DNA of 64,000 bases. Source: Ailanthus altissimus. Its lineage: Eukaryota; Streptophyta; Magnoliopsida; Sapindales; Simaroubaceae. A program made the translations under genes and the position numbers. The notes under the pieces were generated by a model, which was given only the letters and a program-made list of their open reading frames with translations, was not told the DNA's origin and made no database searches. Below, piece by piece: positions 26,480 to 35,331 of this stretch. The stretch covers positions 7,700,501 through 7,764,500 of the forward strand of contig OX327696.1 of the NCBI GenBank assembly GCA_946807835.1. The letters are read 5' to 3'. Numbering within the stretch: position 1 is the first letter of the stretch; the number at the start of each line of letters is the position of its first letter.

Positions 26480-26940
26480 AATACAATATAATATACATAC
26501 GTACATAAACACATAAATACATGCATACTTACATTCATACATAAATACATGCATACATACATTCATACATAAATATATATCAATTCTATTTCTAATAAAA
26601 TATAATACACACACAAAGATGCATACATACATGCATAGAGATATACCTCCATACATATATACATACTTACATATATATTGTATGACTTATACATTATAAT
26701 AGACATACATACATACACACAAATATATATACATACATACATACACATCCTTTTTATGGCTAATAAATATAATATATATGTCTACAAACACACACATATA
26801 CATAAATACATACATACATACATTTAAATACATACACACATATACATACATACATACCCACAAATACATGAATAGGAATATATACATACATGTGCATACA
26901 TGTATATACATATTATTACATACATACATATTTCTCACAT
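26480..26940. repeat. Long imperfect (ACAT)n microsatellite
   Basis: Repeated acatacat/atgcatac units over about 460 bp, interrupted by 'caattctatttctaataaa' type spacers that themselves recur near 26390, 26430, 26470, 26580 and 26755. The tract therefore looks like a repeat of repeats. Tyr/Met/Cys/Val-rich open frames through it are artefacts. Confidence 0.9.
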
Positions 26941-26969
26941 CAACCAAATATAAAATTAAAAATAAATAT

Positions 26970-27170
26970 ATTCTTCTTCATTCCTTCTTTTTTCTTCTCT
27001 TTCTTCCTTCCCCTCTTCTCTCCCTTTCGATTTCTCTTTCTTTCCATTATATTTTTCTTTTCTTCCTCTCTATTTCTCTTCTCTCTTTCTCATCTTCTTT
27101 TTTCCTTTTCCTTTCCTTTCCTCTTTCTCTCTATTTTTTCTTTTCTTTTCTCCTTCCTCCTATCTCCAAC
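26970..27170. repeat. Polypyrimidine tract
   Basis: About 200 bp nearly devoid of purines on the plus strand (ttcctttcctc-type words). Phe/Leu/Ser-rich frames across it are compositional. Confidence 0.9.
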
Positions 27171-27471
27171 AAGTCAACAAGAAAAGAAGCAAAAAAAAAA
27201 AATTTAATAAAAAAATGAAAAATTAAGAGCCACCGATTCCCCCATTTTTCTCCAATACCAATCTTCTACAATCTTTCATAAGTCCCACATATATTTAAAA
27301 ATATAAATATATAATATATATAAATATATAATATATATACATTTTCTTTGACCCTACAAAACTAATAATAGTATGAATATATAATAATAGTAATACTATG
27401 GGCATCATTTGTTTAATAATTAAAAATATTTAGATAATTTTTTTTAAAAAAATAGGTGTTATAATTTTTTA

Positions 27472-28094
27472 TGTAACACTTTAGGCAAATCCCACATCGT
27501 CAAGGCACGGGAGAGACGTTGGGTTTAAAAGGGGTGACCCATACATTAATTGACAAGACGTATTTTGGGTGAAAGACGCTTGCGTGAAGCCCAAGAACAA
27601 AAATCATGCGGGCTTAAGCCAAAAGCAGATAATATTTTGCCAAGTTTAGGTTGGATCATGACAGATGGTATCAGAGCCACTCTCGATGTCTTCTTGGGCG
27701 ATGGTGGGACAAATCTCAGCGAGGACACTAAGTCCTAAGGGGGGTGTATGTAACACCCTAGAAAAATCTCATATCGTCAAGGCACGAGAGAGATGTTGAG
27801 TTTATAAAGGGTGATTCATACCTTAATTGGCAAGATGCGTTCAAGGGCGAGTGAAGGATGCTTGCGTGAAGGTTAACCCTTGGAACAAAGTCGTGATGGG
27901 GGAAAGACGCATGGCGTGAACCCCAAAAGTGGACAATATCGATGGGGCCAAGTGCGCCAGAAAAGGCTGCGCCACTCTGATACTAATAGACGCGTTTTAG
28001 GTGAAGGATGCTTGAGTGAAGCCCAAAAACAAAATCGTGCGGGCTTGGGCCCAAAGCAGACAATATCTTACCAGGTTTGGGTTGGGTCATGACA
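27472..28094 (+). mobile_element. TRIM (terminal-repeat retrotransposon in miniature)
   Basis: 5' LTR 27472-27663 (192 bp, TGTAACACTT to ATCATGACA), then after 2 bp a perfect initiator-tRNA-Met primer site TGGTATCAGAGCCA (27666-27679), a short interior of about 85 bp, a polypurine tract AAGGGGGG (27737-27744), and the 3' LTR 27749-28094 (346 bp, TGTAACACCC to GTCATGACA). Both LTRs share 'cgtcaaggcacg', 'gcttgcgtgaag', 'tgcgggctt' and 'aaagcaga'. The 3' LTR is longer because of an insertion or internal duplication at about 27870-28010. There is no coding capacity, as expected. Frames at 27546-28092 are spurious. Confidence 0.85.
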
Positions 28095-29823
28095 TAAACA
28101 CTGTAAATATGTAACCCGTCAACAATCTTCTCTTGTCTAGATCACTTGCATAATCTGAGTCTATGTATCCTCTTACCATTACATTGTTGTCATTGTCCCT
28201 TTTATAAATCAACCTATGATTTGACGTCCCCTTGAGATATCTCAAAATTCACTTCACTAAAAATCAGTGATCCTTACTTGGATTCACCATGTATCTACTA
28301 ACTACACTCACAACCTATGCTATATCTAATCTTGTGCAAACCATTGTATACATGCTTCTCCCTACGGCACTTGCATACGGTATTTTACTTATCTGTAGTT
28401 TCTCTTCTTCAGATGTCAGCAACTGTGCTGCTGAAAGTTTGAAATGCATGGCCAAAGGAGTAGAAACAATATTTGCACTGGATATACCAAACTTCTCTAA
28501 GATCTTGAGTATATATTACTGTTGAAATAAGAAGATAACATCTCTTCTTTCTCTCACAATATCCATACATAATATCATTTTCGCTGCTCCTAAATCTTTC
28601 ATCTCAAACTTGCTACACAATTACTTCTTAAGTTTATGTATTTCTTTTACGTTTTTGCATGTGATTAACATATCATCAATGTATAGAAGCAAATATATTA
28701 TCCCATAACTTAAGCTCTTAAAGTATACACATCTGTCATACTTACTCTTATTAAAGTCATAAGCCATCATAAACTCATCAAATCTCTTATACCACTATCT
28801 AAGTGACTACTTTAACCCATATAACGACTTCTTCAGCAAACAAGCATGATCCTCTTTTTTGGGCTCTACAAATCCTTACGGTTGTATAGTGTAAATCGTC
28901 TCTTCAAGCTCTGCATGCAGAAATATTATCTTTATATCCATCTGCTCTAGATGAAAATAAAGGTTTGCACACATAGCTAATAAAATCCTAATGAATATGT
29001 GCTTGACGACTGGAGAGAATATTATATGAAAGTTAACTCCCCCTCTCTGATTAAAACCTTATGCAACTAACCTAATCTTGAATCTCGTAGGCTCTATCCC
29101 CGGTATCCCCTCTTTCACTTTATACACTCACTTGCACCCAGCTAGTTTCTTTTGAGGTCTCTCCACCATCTTCCAGGTATTATTCTTATTAAGAGAACTA
29201 ATCTCTTCTTACATGACCTACTGTCACTCTTTCTTCTTTTCACTCTTCATAGCCTCACCATATATTCTAGGCCCATCAAATTTAATAGTGTAAATAGAAT
29301 TAAAAGCATGAGCAATTAAGTCTACTAGTACATATCTGATTGGTGGATTAATCGTTCTCTTTAACCTATCTCTGGCTAGCTGGTACTCTTCAAGTTCTAT
29401 CTCAAGAGTACTAGTCTTTCCTTGGGTGAACTTGAAGAAACTCACCGGTGTTATTAGTTCATCTTCAAGGATCTTCTTGTTGAAGTGCTGATATAGAAGT
29501 AGCTGATACTCTTCAAGTTCCATCTCATGAGTCCTAGTCTTTCTTTGGGTGAACTTGGAGGAACCCGCTGGTGTTATTAATTCATCTTCAAGGATCTTCT
29601 TGTTGAAGTGCTGATATGGGAGCAGCTGGTACTCTTCAAGTTTCATCTCAAGAGTCCTAGTCTTTCCTTGGGTGAACTTGAAGAACTCGCCAGTGTTATT
29701 AGTTCATCTTCAAGGATCTTTTTGTTGAAGTGCTGATATAGGGGCATATCAGATCTACTCTCAAGCTCCATTTCAATTTCTATTGACTCGGGTGTTGAGT
29801 CTTCCTTGGACACGGGTTCTTTT
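28095..29823 (-). pseudogene. Copia polyprotein remnant: linker, reverse transcriptase, start of RNase H
   Basis: On the minus strand, from 29818 downwards: a linker region rich in Glu/Ser with a threefold 41-residue repeat (29744-29385), then the conserved linker end LARDRLKRTINPPIRYV and the words FDGPRIYGEAMKS (about 29360-29245). Reverse transcriptase follows with PVVKHIFIRILLA and LEQMDIKIIFLHAELEETIY (about 29020-28880) and the active-site motif YIDDML at 28683-28666 (copia enzymes usually have YVDDML). Further on are CTRLDIA (about 28340) and the RNase H start GYIDSDYASDLDKRR (about 28170-28120). Many stops and frameshifts break the frame. The piece ends at the 4.5-kb block and continues in phase at 23547. 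Its upstream neighbour is the piece at 32016-32161. Confidence 0.85.
29385..29744 (-). repeat. Three tandem 123-bp (41-codon) units in the copia linker
   Basis: The phrase actcttcaag begins at 29385, 29508 and 29631, exactly 123 bp apart. The unit encodes variants of QHFNKKILEDELITP plus a Thr/Arg-rich tail and LEEYQLL. Because 123 is a multiple of three the expansion kept the frame; the highest-coordinate copy has lost one base near 29685, which shifts it. Confidence 0.9.
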
Positions 29824-32010
29824 TGTTGGAGCTGGTGCTCACGTGCCATTCCAATATTGTATGAATATTAATTGTTAATATTTATATAATAAACATTTCG
29901 AATAAAGATTGTTAATATCATATTAATATGGCAGAATGCTTGTAACATTATAGACATTGTTTGATCTGAAAGAGTTCAGATCTGGTCTAAAGGAGTTTAG
30001 ATCAGAACTAATAGTTATCAAAGCTGAGAGTTATAAATGCTAAGAGTTAGCACTGTTAAGAGTTAACAGGTTATAAGAGTCAGCGAGGTCTAAAGAGTTA
30101 GAACCTTGTCTATAATGGTACAAAGACCTGAGAGTATACTTGTAATGATATAGTTGCAAAGAGTTGCAATAGGAGTTAAGAAATATCATTATGTAAGTAT
30201 GTCTCAAAGATAATGTTCCTGATCTATAATCACCAATGCGGGTCTATCGGTGATTCACTTTATATAGATTAGTGTATGTCTATATCTGACTGGTTCAGAT
30301 AGTTGTTCTTAGCTAACCATGAGCTTAGAGCTTGTATAGGCATGCGGGTATCCAGTCAGGACTGGATACTGAATAGACTTATGAGGACCCCAATAGATAT
30401 CCTATGACACCGTCAAAGGAAGGTCCTCTCGAGTTGAGTAGTATTCGTGGTCCTTTGACCTGAGCGCCACGGTGGTCTTATAAGTGATCCATCATGCTTT
30501 GGTTCCACATATGTCAGAGACCTTTCATGGTCTGACCGCTATGTGTCGCTGGGTATGGTCCGATGCTCATGGAGTCCGGTGTGCGTAGATAAGGGATCCG
30601 TCAGCTTACGTAGGTAAGTTGTATATCCGATGCTCCGAGGTTGTATTTCATAAAGTCTTGTGGCCACAAGCATAAACCCGAGAAAAGAGTTTCCCATAGG
30701 GTTAAACAATATAGCAAAAGTGTTTGCGTATATTGTTTATCGAGATACGAATCTGGAGATAAGGTTATGGATGAGCAAATGGGGATTTGACGGTGCTGAT
30801 CTATATCCCTGCACATCCAGGATATAAATGATGGAAGGATTATACGTATACGTTATGACCTCAACTTGTATGGTCTGACACGCTGATTTGTAATATTCGT
30901 AACGTGTGCGTGGGGCATCGATTACGGATTAATGGAACAGTTCCATTTGACAAATCGGGTGTGGACCTAGAAAGTCTCAATATGAAATGTATTCTTTGAG
31001 CACTTGGGCAGTGTACCGTATTGAATTGTTCAATACAGTATAATTCAGCAATTACTAAGGTTACGTTAACTAAAGTATATGGTTACATGGTAGGACCCAC
31101 TTTAGGTTAACTTGGTAACCGAGTAAGGATATAATAGTAATTTCACTTTATGATTATTTAATTGTTAAATAATAAGAATAAATATTTATTTATTTAATTG
31201 TTAAATAAATGATTTAATTTAACTATGATTAAAGGTTAATCATATGGTTAATTTAGTTAACTTTACTTAATGATTAAGTAAAGGTTAACCTAACCAAGGT
31301 TAAGTTAGTTAATTATGGTTAGAATAATTAAATATTTATTAACTTAAAGGTTAAGTTAAAATAATCTAACTAAGGTTAAATGTTAACTAAGGTTAGGTTA
31401 AACCAAATGAAATGCAAATGAAATTCAAATTAGTTTGAAATTTATGCATTAGTATATAAAGTGAAATGAAATTGAAAATCAAAAAATGTTTTAGATTTTA
31501 GGTTTTGTATTTTGGGAGCCAATTCAATTTGAGAAATTGAAATTCTTTGTTTTGTGTTTTAAGTGTTAGAACAACAAAATAAATTGAATTAATGGTTACT
31601 AAATGTAATAACTAAAAAGAATATTTGTTTTATTTATTCAAGAGTTGAATAAAAGGAAAAACAAAAATGATTAAGTTAAATTGTTTAACTTTGAAAAATG
31701 TTTAAGAGTTAAACATATATGCTGGATTAAGATGCTGCCATTCTAGACAATCAAACCCACCCTTGTTGATTGCTAGAATTGATCAAAGATTCATTTCATG
31801 GTGGACTTCAAAGAAAATTAATCCAAAGGCTTCATTGATGATATTTCTCAATCTCGAATTTCAGTTTAATCAATTGTTATTTTCTGTGTTCATTATATTT
31901 AATCTTCCGTTGTGCACATGTATGTATGAGATATGTATATTGTTTGTATGATGAACACAAACCCACATGCAAGCACCCTAAGTAATTTGTACAACCCAAC
32001 ACACCCAACA
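29824..32010 (+). mobile_element. Solo LTR (2187 bp) of the long-LTR copia family, copy A
   Basis: Starts TGTTGG and ends CCAACA, and is flanked by a perfect 5-bp duplication ctttt (29819-29823 and 32011-32015). Removal with one duplication joins the copia coding pieces at 32016-32161 and 28095-29818 in frame on the minus strand, so this is a younger insertion. It is collinear, in the opposite orientation, with the LTRs at 47601-49908, 51303-53780 and 54385-55518. Shared landmarks are 'gtgctcacgtgccat' near the start, the 'atgagtc..catgctttgg' part near 30490 and the ending near 31965. Short frames inside (30601-30816, 31763-31951) are not genes. Confidence 0.9.
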
Positions 32011-32015
32011 CTTTT

Positions 32016-32161
32016 TTCTCATCTTATTAGGAAACTTTCAACATAATCGTCTTATTGAATGTCACGCCACTGCTTATGATACTTTTTGGTAGTGTCATTT
32101 CTTTATATCATACCTTGTATCCTTTCACTCTTTTGGGATATCTTATGATATTGATATATTA
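32016..32161 (-). pseudogene. Copia integrase C-terminal remnant (piece 1 of the polyprotein)
   Basis: The minus-strand frame contains YPKRVKGYKV, SIISSGVTFNKTIMLK and then stops before DEKK. This is the usual end of copia integrase, where the family has a GYP..KGY word followed by VI.S.DVTF.E. It starts directly at the inner edge of the 5' LTR (32162), so everything from the primer site through most of integrase has been deleted. Confidence 0.8.
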
Positions 32162-32784
32162 TGTATTCAAAACGGATAATATTTATAAAACAATATAATA
32201 CAGAAATAAGCAATAAAGAAACTAAAGAGAGAAAGGTAGAAGAAGCAACACATAAAATTTACGTGATTTCATAACTTGCCTACGTTCACGGTGGATCAAG
32301 ATCACACTCTCTTATTATTGAATCTCAAAGCACTCACAAAGTATGCATTTTACAAGAAAGACTTACAAAGAACTCACCCTTTCTTGTAAACAAGGGATTT
32401 CTCTCACTAAAAATCACAAAGTAAGATATAATTACTAAGATTTGTGTTAATTCACTAAGATATTACAAAGATGTATTTACAAGTCAATTGAGAGCATTTA
32501 TATAGACTTTAGAACGACTTAAATTAACCATAAACGTGTGGAAGTAATTTTATAGAGTCTTGAAGTAAGTGGGAGACGGAATAAAACTAAACAAAACGGA
32601 AAACTTATTCTAGCGCTGAGCGCCACGACGCTTAGGTTCTGTTTGGGGCACCGCAACGCCCACGTATGGGCACTGTCACTTGTGTTTTCGTCTCTTTTTG
32701 CATCAGTCTTTAATCTTCACGCATTCAACGCTCTTGACTTGCTCCCTAAATTATATCTGATAATTTTTAATCAACTTTCTTGTA
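32162..32784 (-). repeat. 5' LTR (LTR2) of the copia element
   Basis: 623 bp. On the minus strand it begins TACAAGAAAG (TG decayed to TA) and ends TTGAATACA. It has the TATA-like 'tttatatag' near 32498 on the opposite strand and the 'cacggtggatcaag' LTR phrase near 32290. It carries a GC-rich block near 32610-32670 and pairs with the LTR at 22257-23098. Confidence 0.85.
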
Positions 32785-33183
32785 AATAATAAATATAATG
32801 GTATGATACCAACCATTGCATACGGGCTCGATAGCATAAATATTGAAATATATTCTAGTAATTAGAAGATTTTCAATTTTCATGTTTCATGTTCGTAGAT
32901 AAGCTTTGTAACACAAGTTAAATAATCGTGAAAAAGAATAAGAAAGTTCAATCATTTGGTTAATTTATTTATTTACTCATTTTATTTCGTGAGATTATTA
33001 TCAAAACCATTTTTATAATTAGATGCCTAACAAATTTATATGTAAAAATACCACCGTTAATGCAACCAATAGGTGGTATATAACTTTCTATGAGATTAGA
33101 TGCTATCGACAATTTAATTTAATGCACAAATTGATTCAAGTAGGATACTTTAAAAAACAAAAATCATTAAAACAAATAGAAAC

Positions 33184-33221
33184 AGCAACACAACAACATA
33201 ACAACAACAACAACAACAACA
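33184..33221. repeat. (AAC)n microsatellite
   Basis: Imperfect then perfect AAC/ACA units; encodes a poly-Asn run in one frame. Confidence 0.9.
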
Positions 33222-33260
33222 TAGGAGGTTATTGATTATAATAATCAGTTCAGGTATTAA

Positions 33261-33425
33261 GTAATATTATATTTTTTAAATATTTTTTTAAATTGACGTG
33301 TCAAATAATTATTAAATAGTAAAATTGTTCAACTCTCAAAATTATCAACTACATTATTTTATTATCCAATAATTACTTAAAATATTATTTAAAATAATGT
33401 TTAAGAAATATAACATTATTCTTAA
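33261..33425. mobile_element. MITE-A copy 2
   Basis: Begins with 'aatattatattttttaaata', then 'gacgtgtcaaataattatta', and ends 'gaaatataacattattc'. This is the same order of words as the copy at 61738-61924. Confidence 0.6.
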
Positions 33426-34645
33426 GTATTATACAAAGAGCTACCCAATTACAATAAATTATTAAGCATGCAATATCGAATGCAAAATATTTAACAACAT
33501 GAATTGTAATGTGAAATTCCTAATCATCATATATCATACATTAGTGTTATAAATTTTCTAGTTCAGTGTTTTTTTTTTTGGTGTAAGATTTTACTCTTAA
33601 TTTTTGAAGTCTAATTTTTATTATTAAAAGGATACAAAATCACCAAAACAATAGGTGGTTGTTATCGTATAATACATTTGAATTTGAATATCAATCTAGT
33701 TATCCTAACAATTAATTGGAATATTATATCTTTAATTTTTGGGGCAGAAATCAAGTAAATATACTGACAATGGAGAGGAATTGAATAGCAATAAGACATC
33801 ACTGAGTAACCAAATATTAATTTTAGGCATAGCAGAAGATTACAGAAGCTTTTTTATTAAAAAAAAATGATATTACATTAGATTTCAATTAGTAAAGTAT
33901 TGGAGAAATTATATAAGATAATACATCACTTTCGTACTTAAAACTCATTCAAAACGAAGACTCCCTATAATGAAGAAGGAAGAATACTATTGGGATAATA
34001 CACACTTCGACATTTAAGTTTGCTTGAACCGAAGACTCTCATGTTAGGTACATAAAAAATGATTAAGAGAATATTGTGTTACCTTTGAACTTCTCTCCTA
34101 ACATTCACAATAACTTGAAACTCCAATCTCAAGTTTAAAGGATACACATTTATAGAGTTTTTAAGGTTGGGGCAAATACTCAAGTATTTATATCTCACAA
34201 TTCTAAGCATATTCTAATTTTGTCTTAAGAATAATGCTTATCAAAACCATTCTGATCTTGTACATTGCCAAAAACATTATCTGTAACTATTGATGAATCA
34301 CTGTTCACTCAAGGCTGAAGGAAAGTTGAAAATGATGGCAAGAACAGAAGAAGAGAACTAGCAAAAATACTGTGGCTGAAACCAAAAATAATTGTCAAAA
34401 TGATGTTACTTCATTTACCTAAAGCTTTGTTACTTTTTTTTTATTCTTTCTATCAAATGGGATGGTTCCAATTTACATGGATATTCTTTTTGGTCTCACA
34501 ATCACATAAGATATCTTCTATGACTTTTTTTTTTCAATGATTCATAGGTATTTGTTCATTCTGGGAATGAAGAAAATAATTGATTGGTTTATTTCTTATT
34601 TCATTGTTTTGAGATTAGATTATCTTAACATGAGCTTAGATCATA

Positions 34646-35331
34646 TGTAGAATTTGTGATCCAAAATCATGTTTATGATGTTGGTAATGTTTGGAACAAA
34701 TTCGGGAACATGTCAGAATTATTTTGGAGCCGGAAGCATGTGTGGAAGAGTTGAAATTCTAATGGAACAGTTGAAAAATTGCAGAAGAAAACAGAAAAAA
34801 ATTCCCGAGTGTGAGCGCCGCGGCATTGAAAGCGCTGGCGGAAGCATTGGTTCCAGTATGTCAATGCCGCGGCGCTGCACTGTTCAATGTTCACTGTTCA
34901 TTGTTCACTGTTCACTGTTCACAATCTGAAAATTCCGGATTTAGGCTTTTCCCTTTCGTTTTTTTTTTGGGTATTTTAGACTTCATATAAATACCCCATT
35001 ATGCCTAGGGTTATGAGCATGAGAAACACTTTCAAAACTCTTTATAAAAAAACCCTAGAGCTCCAAAATTCAATTTGTATCATTCCTTGATCTTGTAAGA
35101 TCAATTCTCTTGTAATCAAACAAAGAATAAGAGAGACTTGGATCCTTGATCCACCGTGGACGTAAGCAATTTGCTAAACCACGTATTTTGTGTCTTGGTA
35201 TGGTATATTTCTACTTTTCTCTATTGTCAATACTTAGCTCTACAATTTAGTTTGTTGTTCTTGCTTGGATTGTTTTAAACTACTTCATTGCTTGTATTCT
35301 CTACGTATTCCGCTGCGTGTTAATCTCTACA
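34646..35331 (+). mobile_element. Solo LTR, family LTR3
   Basis: 686 bp with 6-bp inverted tips TGTAGA ... TCTACA and flanks tcata (34641-34645) and ccata (35332-35336), a 4-of-5 duplication. A TATA-like 'tttataaa' lies near 35041, and 'TTGATCCACCGTGGACGTAA' followed by 'accacgta' near 35143-35190 is the plant LTR phrase also present in LTR2. A run of 'tgttcactgttcatt' units occurs at 34878-34922. The GC-rich block with a perfect hairpin lies at 34814-34876. Open frames here are incidental. Confidence 0.8.
34814..34876. repeat. 16-bp perfect inverted repeat in LTR3
   Basis: AGCGCCGCGGCATTGA (34814-34829) is the exact reverse complement of 34861-34876, with a 31-bp loop. Confidence 0.95.

Larger units (their letters stand above)
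25726..27471. other. AT-rich DNA with long simple-sequence tracts
   Basis: Contains no gene. 26480-26940 is an imperfect ACAT/CATA microsatellite that gives long low-complexity frames on both strands. 26970-27170 is an almost pure pyrimidine tract. About 27290-27345 is a (TATA)n-like run. Confidence 0.8.
23548..28094. mobile_element. 4547-bp inserted block with inverted TRIM-like ends
   Basis: The block starts TGAAAGAGCCC and ends GGGTCATGACA. It is flanked by caaac (23543-23547) and taaac (28095-28099), a 4-of-5 target duplication. Removing the block with one duplication restores the copia RNase H frame. Its two termini are related sequences in opposite orientation: a minus-strand LTR-like piece at 23548-23694 and a plus-strand TRIM at 27472-28094. 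Between them are an LTR1 copy (24785-25725), AT-rich DNA and a large ACAT-type microsatellite. How a block with inverted LTR-like ends arose is unknown. One possibility is insertion of a TRIM followed by a second insertion and rearrangement. Confidence 0.65.
22257..32784 (-). mobile_element. Degenerate Ty1/copia retrotransposon with two nested insertions
   Basis: On the minus strand the order is 5' LTR (32784-32162), internal coding remnant, 3' LTR (23098-22257). Both LTRs belong to family LTR2, and a perfect 5-bp target duplication aataa flanks the whole (22252-22256 and 32785-32789). Interior pieces belonging to this element are 32016-32161 (end of integrase), 28095-29823 (linker, reverse transcriptase, start of RNase H) and 23099-23547 (rest of RNase H). 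The primer site, gag, protease and most of integrase are missing: the 5' LTR abuts integrase coding directly. Two later elements interrupt it (23548-28094 and 29824-32010). Stops and frameshifts show it is dead. Confidence 0.85.
32785..34645. other. AT-rich intergenic DNA
   Basis: No gene recognised. A sequence closely related to the 22092 palindrome lies at 32794-32823. An (AAC)n run lies at about 33184-33221, and a MITE-A copy at 33261-33425. The 70-codon frame at 33023-33235 ends in the AAC tract and has no domain. Confidence 0.5.

Noticed and set aside
26374..27218. Several long open frames on both strands (up to 146 codons)
   Set aside because: They run through the ACAT microsatellite and the polypyrimidine tract, and composition is Tyr/Met/Cys or Phe/Leu/Ser only.
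27666..27679. Part of a tRNA gene (TGGTATCAGAGCCA)
   Set aside because: It matches the complement of the initiator tRNA-Met 3' end and sits right after an LTR, so it is a primer-binding site. No cloverleaf surrounds it.
27546..28092. Short frames in the TRIM
   Set aside because: They span LTR, primer site and polypurine tract, which are non-coding by design.
29385..29744. CRISPR-like repeat array
   Set aside because: There are three contiguous 123-bp units without spacers, in a retrotransposon coding region of a plant genome.
34669..34929. Opposed 86- and 73-codon frames
   Set aside because: They fall inside the LTR3 solo LTR, across its GC-rich hairpin and 'tgttcact' repeats.
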